A DNA stretch of 18,654 bases, from assembly GCA_043744805.1 (NCBI GenBank), contig JAYTTZ010000248.1, forward strand, positions 1 through 18,654. The letters run 5' to 3'. A model generated the notes under the pieces. It was given only the letters and a program-made list of their open reading frames with translations, was not told the DNA's origin and searched no databases. The DNA comes from Ga0077536 sp043744805 (lineage in GTDB: Bacteria > Pseudomonadota > Gammaproteobacteria > Ga0077536). A program made the translations under genes and the position numbers. Positions 15,820-18,654 of this stretch are shown one piece after another. How positions within the stretch are numbered: position 1 is the stretch's first letter; each line of letters starts with the position of its first letter.

Positions 15820-15863
15820 TGCAATGCGGCATTATTTCACGCATAAAGACGTAACATTGCAAT
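15820..15863. promoter_or_regulatory. Repeated TGCAATG/CATTGCA elements in a divergent spacer
   Basis: TGCAATG at 15820-15826 is the exact reverse complement of CATTGCA at 15855-15861, 28 bases apart. Each end also has its own local symmetry: AATGC-G-GCATT at 15823-15833 and ATTGCAAT at 15856-15863. The spacer is AT-richer than its surroundings and separates the SnoaL-like gene from the chimeric ORF. It could be a two-site operator for a divergent regulator; no known motif was recognised. Confidence 0.35.
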
Positions 15864-15919
15864 CGTCAAGCCTGGACGACAGCGCTATGGTAAGCACACC
15901 AAACCCGAGGAGTGAGCGC

Positions 15920-16483
15920 ATGACCAAGCCACAACCGGCCGCCTTGTTCGGCCAGCTGGACTGGTCGCCCAGAGCGTTCATCTCCTGGCGCGGGCTCGTG
16001 ATGGGGCTCCTCGGGAGCTTCAGCCTGATGCTCGCCTACCGAATGTACCAGCAGGTGTTCGGCTGGAGCGCGGGCCTTGACGCCACCGCGCCCGCCTTCG
16101 ACACCTACTGGATGAACCTGCTCAAGGGCGAACTCGCCGTGCTGGTCACCAGCTGGGCGGGACTGTGGTCCTACTTGTGGTTAATGACTCGACTGCCGAA
16201 GTTCGCCGATCGCCTCTCGTTGCCGTTCATCCTTGCCGTCGCGGGGCCCTTTATCTTGCCGGTGCCCACCGTCGCGCTGGTACAGGGCGCCTGCTTCGGC
16301 GGCGGCACCGGCCTCATCACGGCCTGCCACATCGTGGTGGCCGCCGATAACGCGCGGTTCGCGATTACCGAAGTCCGCTGGGGGCTGGTGGCTGCGATCA
16401 GCGTGCCGCAGCTGGTGGACGCCAGCGGACTGCGCCAGGTCCGCCGCTACGCCCTCACCGGCGAGCGCTCGACCCATGCGTGA
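15920..16483 (+). CDS. Chimeric ORF: PmoC/AmoC-like N-terminus fused to a crotonase fragment
   Basis: A 187-residue ORF of two unrelated parts. Residues 14-91 match the N-terminus of subunit C of copper membrane monooxygenases (PmoC/AmoC/hydrocarbon monooxygenase): a first membrane segment (about 22-42), RMYQQVFGWSAGLD (41-54), PAFDTYWMNLL (58-68), a second membrane segment (68-88) and LWSYLWLMTR. The protein then leaves that family before the Asp/His/His metal site, so it cannot be an active subunit C. Residues 92-112 are a hydrophobic junction. Residues 113-183 match the middle of an enoyl-CoA hydratase/isomerase: LPVPTVALVQGACFGGGTGL with the oxyanion-hole glycines, HIVVAADNARFAITEVRWGL and VPQLVDASGLRQVRRYALTGER. 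Both ends of crotonase are missing. ATG 15920 has GAGGAG seven bases upstream. It is probably a deletion scar; translation is possible, and function is unknown. Confidence 0.8.
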   Translation: MTKPQPAALFGQLDWSPRAFISWRGLVMGLLGSFSLMLAYRMYQQVFGWSAGLDATAPAFDTYWMNLLKGELAVLVTSWAGLWSYLWLMTRLPKFADRLSLPFILAVAGPFILPVPTVALVQGACFGGGTGLITACHIVVAADNARFAITEVRWGLVAAISVPQLVDASGLRQVRRYALTGERSTHA

Positions 16484-16799
16484 GCTTCCGCAGCCACCCC
16501 TCAGCGGCTGGCAACTGGCGGCGATCCGCGTGGTGGCCGCCGTGGGCGGCGTCGTGCTGATGGTGCTGGGGTTTTTCTTCTCGATCTTCGTGATTAGTGT
16601 CCTGCTGGTGCTGGGCACCGTCTTCGGGAGCTGGTGGTGGTGGCGGACCCGCGACCTGCGCAGGGCGCTGCGCGAGCAGCGGGCGCACCAGGCCTCGTGG
16701 CCCCGCGACCTGCGCGAGGACGCTTCCATCATCGAAGGCGAAATCATCGAAGGTGAAGTCGTCCGCGACGACGATCCGAAGCCACCACTGCCCGGCTGA
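16476..16799 (+). CDS. Small membrane protein with acidic tail repeat (107 aa)
   Basis: Function unknown. Residues 13-52 are hydrophobic (AIRVVAAVGGVVLMVLGFFF, then SIFVISVLLVLGTVFGS), long enough for two membrane helices in a tight hairpin, followed by a WWWWRTRDLRR aromatic-basic interface. The cytoplasmic tail is charged and contains IIEGE repeated twice (residues 85-94), ending in an acidic, proline-rich stretch. Small proteins of this layout (hydrophobic start, Trp/Arg belt, VIEGEV-type acidic tail) occur in xanthomonads, as far as I recall. The ATG at 16476 overlaps the end of the chimeric ORF by eight bases, so translation may be coupled. No Shine-Dalgarno is clear apart from GGCGAGCG within the upstream gene. 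The next gene follows after 31 bases but seems to have its own promoter. Confidence 0.7.
   Translation: MRELPQPPLSGWQLAAIRVVAAVGGVVLMVLGFFFSIFVISVLLVLGTVFGSWWWWRTRDLRRALREQRAHQASWPRDLREDASIIEGEIIEGEVVRDDDPKPPLPG
16728..16757 (+). repeat. 15-base tandem duplication in membrane-protein gene
   Basis: ATCATCGAAGGCGAA (16728-16742) is followed by ATCATCGAAGGTGAA (16743-16757), differing at one base. It encodes two copies of IIEGE and keeps the frame. Confidence 0.85.
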
Positions 16800-16817
16800 A
16801 CCAGCGCGCCGCTTTGG

Positions 16818-16823
16818 CATACT
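16818..16823 (+). promoter_or_regulatory. Putative -10 box of a leaderless metallophosphoesterase mRNA
   Basis: CATACT ends seven bases before the ATG at 16831, so initiation from it would place the transcript start at about the start codon. The ATG also lacks a Shine-Dalgarno sequence. Together this suggests a leaderless mRNA. Confidence 0.4.
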
Positions 16824-16830
16824 GGGCGCC

Positions 16831-17658
16831 ATGAAAATTCAGCTGCTGAGCGATCTCCACCTCGAAGTCGAACCTGGCTTCATACCCCAACCCGCAACCG
16901 GGGCCGACCTCCTGATCCTTGCCGGCGACATCGGGGCCGCGCCCGAGAGCCCGATGGGCGCGCACGGCCAGCCGGACTGGTGCTTGAGCCGTTTCTCGCC
17001 GCGCCTTGGCCACTGGCCGGTGCCCGTGCTCTACGTGCCGGGCAACCATGAGTTCGACGGCCGGGATTTCGACGACACCCGGGCCGGGCTCCGCGCCACC
17101 TGCGCGCGCCTTGGCATCCACTGGCTGGATGAATCGGAATACCACCAGGGCCCGGTGCGTTTCCTCGGCACCACCCTGTGGACCGATTTCGACGTGCTGG
17201 GCAATCGCCCGGCACAGGTCCCTGGGTCCATGACCTACAACCTCCGCGAGCGCGAAAAAGCCTTCAAGGCGGTCAACTACCACCTGCAGATGGCGGGCAT
17301 CCAGCGCTACGGCAGCCTGTTCGATTCTGCCGCGATGCGCGAGGAAGGGCTGCGCTGCCAGCAGTGGCTGCAGGCGGCGCTGGCAGTGCCGCACGACGGT
17401 CCCACGGTGGTGGTGACGCATTTCGCGCCGAGCCTCAAAAGCCAGGATCCGCGTTACGGGGAAATCCCCAGCACTGCCGGGTTCTGCAGCGCGCTGGACC
17501 ACCTGACGGAAGGCGTGGATCTCTGGCTGCACGGCCACCTGCATTCGCGCAGCGACTACCGCATTGGCGGCTGCCGGGTCGTGGCTAATCCGCTGGGCTA
17601 CTTCGACAAGGGCGAGCAGGACACCTTTGCGCCGCACTGCGTGCTGGAGGTCGGCTGA
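16831..17658 (+). CDS. Calcineurin-like metallophosphoesterase
   Basis: A 275-residue cytoplasmic metal-dependent phosphoesterase. All five signature blocks are present: SDLHLE with D8 and H10, AGDIG with D33, PGNHEF with N72 and H73, VVTHFAP with H197, and LHGHLHSR with H236 and H238. These residues bind two metal ions and position the phosphate. The substrate (nucleotide, phosphodiester or protein phosphate) cannot be predicted. No signal peptide or membrane segment is seen. The start is the only family-consistent ATG, beginning the first strand MKIQLLSDLHLE. It follows the small membrane protein by 31 bases on the same strand, but a -10-like box right before the ATG suggests independent leaderless expression. 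Downstream lies an IS630-type element. Confidence 0.93.
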   Translation: MKIQLLSDLHLEVEPGFIPQPATGADLLILAGDIGAAPESPMGAHGQPDWCLSRFSPRLGHWPVPVLYVPGNHEFDGRDFDDTRAGLRATCARLGIHWLDESEYHQGPVRFLGTTLWTDFDVLGNRPAQVPGSMTYNLREREKAFKAVNYHLQMAGIQRYGSLFDSAAMREEGLRCQQWLQAALAVPHDGPTVVVTHFAPSLKSQDPRYGEIPSTAGFCSALDHLTEGVDLWLHGHLHSRSDYRIGGCRVVANPLGYFDKGEQDTFAPHCVLEVG

Positions 17659-17732
17659 GTCGAGCTTGCCGCAGCGCCAGCCTGCTAGATGTTCTCGGCA
17701 GAAGTATCAATCCTCTTGAGTAATGCTCTGAT

Positions 17733-17756
17733 GAAGATCATATTGAGGCGATCTTC
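17733..17756 (+). repeat. Inverted repeat upstream of transposase start
   Basis: GAAGATC (17733-17739) and GATCTTC (17750-17756) are perfect 7-base arms around a 10-base loop, ending 15 bases before the transposase ATG and just before its AGGAGG. It could be a protective hairpin that blocks ribosome access in read-through transcripts, or a transposase or host-factor site. Confidence 0.5.
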
Positions 17757-17771
17757 GCAGCAGGAGGTCCT

Positions 17772-18654
17772 ATGGGCAAACGATCCGTCGAGATTACAAT
17801 CACAGCGCGACAACAGAACATACTGAAGCGACTCATACGGTCAAAGAAAACTGCCCAGCAATTGGCAGCGCGATGCCGAGTGGTTTTGCTGTCCTCGGCT
17901 GGCCAGCACAACGAAGCGCAGGCTGATAAGTTGGGTGTCGATCGCCAGCGCGTTCGTCGCTGGCGATATCGCTGGGCGCACGGGATGACGTCGCTGCTGG
18001 CTGCCGAGGCCGCCGGTGCGACAGAGCGAGATCTTGAACAACTCATCACCGGCGTACTGACCGACGTTCTGCGCAGTGGCGCGCCGCCGCGATTCAGCGC
18101 CTGGCAGGTCGCCGGGATCATCGCGCTGGCGTGTGAGCCGCCTGCCGACAGCGGGCTGCCGGTGTCGCATTGGACGCCGAGCGAGTTGGCGCGCGAAGCG
18201 GCCAAACGAGGCATTGTCGAGAGCATCTCGCCGCGGCAGGTAGACCGTTTTTTAGCGATGCGGACCTGCGACCGCACAAGAGCCAATACTGGCTCACCTC
18301 GCTGGACAAACGGGAAGCACCCGCTCAATACCAAGCCGACGTCGAGCGACTCTGCGATACCTACCGGGACGCACCGCAACTCGCGGCGGAAGGCACGCAC
18401 GTCGTGAGCGTGGATGAGAAAACCGGCCTGCAGGCGCTGGAGCGTATCCACGCCAGCAAGCCTGTTCGGCCTGGCCTGGTTGAGCGCATCGAGTTCGAAT
18501 ATCACCGGCACGGCACCTTGTGTTTGATTGCAAACTTTGAGGTGGCCACCGGCAAGATCATCAGCCCGACCCTCGGGCCGACGCGAACCGAAGCAGATTT
18601 CGCCGCGCATATCGAGGCGACTATCGCCACCGACGCCGATGCCCGTTGGATATT
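17772..18654 (+). CDS. IS630-family transposase (frameshifted, partial at window end)
   Basis: A DDE-type transposase read in two frames. The first frame starts at ATG 17772 (AGGAGG four bases upstream) and encodes about 160 residues of helix-turn-helix DNA binding: ILKRLIRSKKTAQQLAARCR, GVDRQRVRRWRYRW, then the second winged-helix part SPRQVDRF. Without a shift it ends at 18407 in non-family sequence. A -1 shift at 18248-18254 joins it to an open frame running to the window end: DADLRPHKSQYWLT, VVSVDEKTG with the first catalytic Asp, GTLCLIANFEVATGK and TRTEADFAAHI. The second Asp and the Glu lie beyond 18654. The frame is intact and the slippery site perfect, so the element may be active rather than decayed. 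Confidence 0.88.
18248..18254 (+). promoter_or_regulatory. Programmed -1 frameshift site T_TTT_TTA
   Basis: In the zero frame the codons read CGT TTT TTA, so the heptamer T_TTT_TTA has the exact phase of the X_XXY_YYZ slippery class. A -1 slip makes the next codon AGC at 18254, which enters the frame encoding DADLRPHK and the rest of the catalytic domain. A possible short stimulatory stem, TGCGG (18259-18263) with CCGCA (18272-18276), starts four bases downstream. Confidence 0.75.

Larger units (their letters stand above)
17659..18654 (+). mobile_element. IS630-family insertion sequence, right end outside the window
   Basis: The call rests on the transposase. The element begins somewhere in 17659-17771, which is AT-richer than the DNA to its left. 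IS630 elements insert at TA, and TA dinucleotides at 17686, 17705 and 17721 are candidates, but the terminal inverted repeat cannot be fixed without the right end. The left flank holds a hairpin at 17733-17756. The metallophosphoesterase gene ends intact before it, so no gene here is visibly interrupted. Confidence 0.75.

Noticed and set aside
15722..15862. N-terminal extension of the SnoaL-like protein
   Set aside because: The extra 47 residues are Cys/Arg-rich and outside the family; ATG 15721 has a good ribosome binding site.
15824..15919. Upstream ATG extension of the chimeric ORF
   Set aside because: The added 32 residues are not monooxygenase-like and overlap the symmetric elements; ATG 15920 has GAGGAG.
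17772..18407. Zero-frame transposase ORF taken as a complete 211-residue protein
   Set aside because: After residue 161 the zero-frame sequence leaves the IS630 family while the -1 frame continues it, so the last 50 codons are a shadow.
1..18654. CRISPR arrays, tRNA or rRNA genes
   Set aside because: No regularly spaced repeats and no cloverleaf or rRNA-like stretches were noticed by eye; a covariance-model scan would be needed to exclude a divergent small RNA.

Overview
The window is high-GC, densely coded DNA from a gammaproteobacterium, most likely in or near the Xanthomonadales. The best taxonomic marker is the DEAD-box helicase at 7734-9395, whose N-terminal 380 residues follow the xanthomonad RhlB pattern and end in a long Gly/Ser/Arg-rich tail. 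Other hints are HrpB, a long-form LeuA beside a divergent Lrp-type regulator, and -10 boxes placed almost directly against start codons. The placement is an inference from remembered family patterns; no search was run.

Layout. 1-703: no secure gene, one weak small ORF. 704/722-1684: redox chaperone Hsp33 (hslO). 1838-2389: conserved hypothetical with an NPLQHIP motif and a glycine zipper. 2452-3459: FKBP-type isomerase and a CPWC DsbA/FrnE-type oxidoreductase in tandem, with a perfect palindrome upstream. 7164-3641 (minus): exported operon of a DUF1800 protein, a Tat-exported DUF1501 protein and a small secreted two-cysteine protein. 7165-7733: gene-free, with promoter space and two strong hairpins. 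9395-7734 (minus): rhlB. 10116-9628 (minus): Lrp/AsnC regulator, divergent from leuA (10304-11983). 12081-14555: hrpB. 14643-15218: periplasmic cyclophilin. 15721-15278 (minus): SnoaL/NTF2-like protein. 15920-16483: chimeric ORF. 16476-16799: small membrane protein overlapping it. 16831-17658: metallophosphoesterase. 17772-end: IS630-family transposase, cut by the window edge, with a T_TTT_TTA frameshift site.

The most unusual object is the 187-residue ORF at 15920-16483. Its first ~91 residues look like the N-terminus of subunit C of a copper membrane monooxygenase (PmoC/AmoC/hydrocarbon monooxygenase). Residues ~113-183 look like an internal piece of an enoyl-CoA hydratase/isomerase (crotonase). 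The two are joined in frame behind a good ribosome binding site. It is either a deletion scar linking a lost monooxygenase operon to a crotonase gene, or a novel expressed fusion.

Functional themes. Hsp33, FKBP, the DsbA-like protein and the cyclophilin serve protein folding and redox quality control. RhlB and HrpB are nucleic-acid helicases. Lrp and LeuA fit a leucine-responsive regulator beside a leucine biosynthesis gene. The DUF1800/DUF1501 pair is a recurrent exported couple of unknown function. Most genes have housekeeping-like codon use; the IS630 element and the chimera mark the right end as more plastic.
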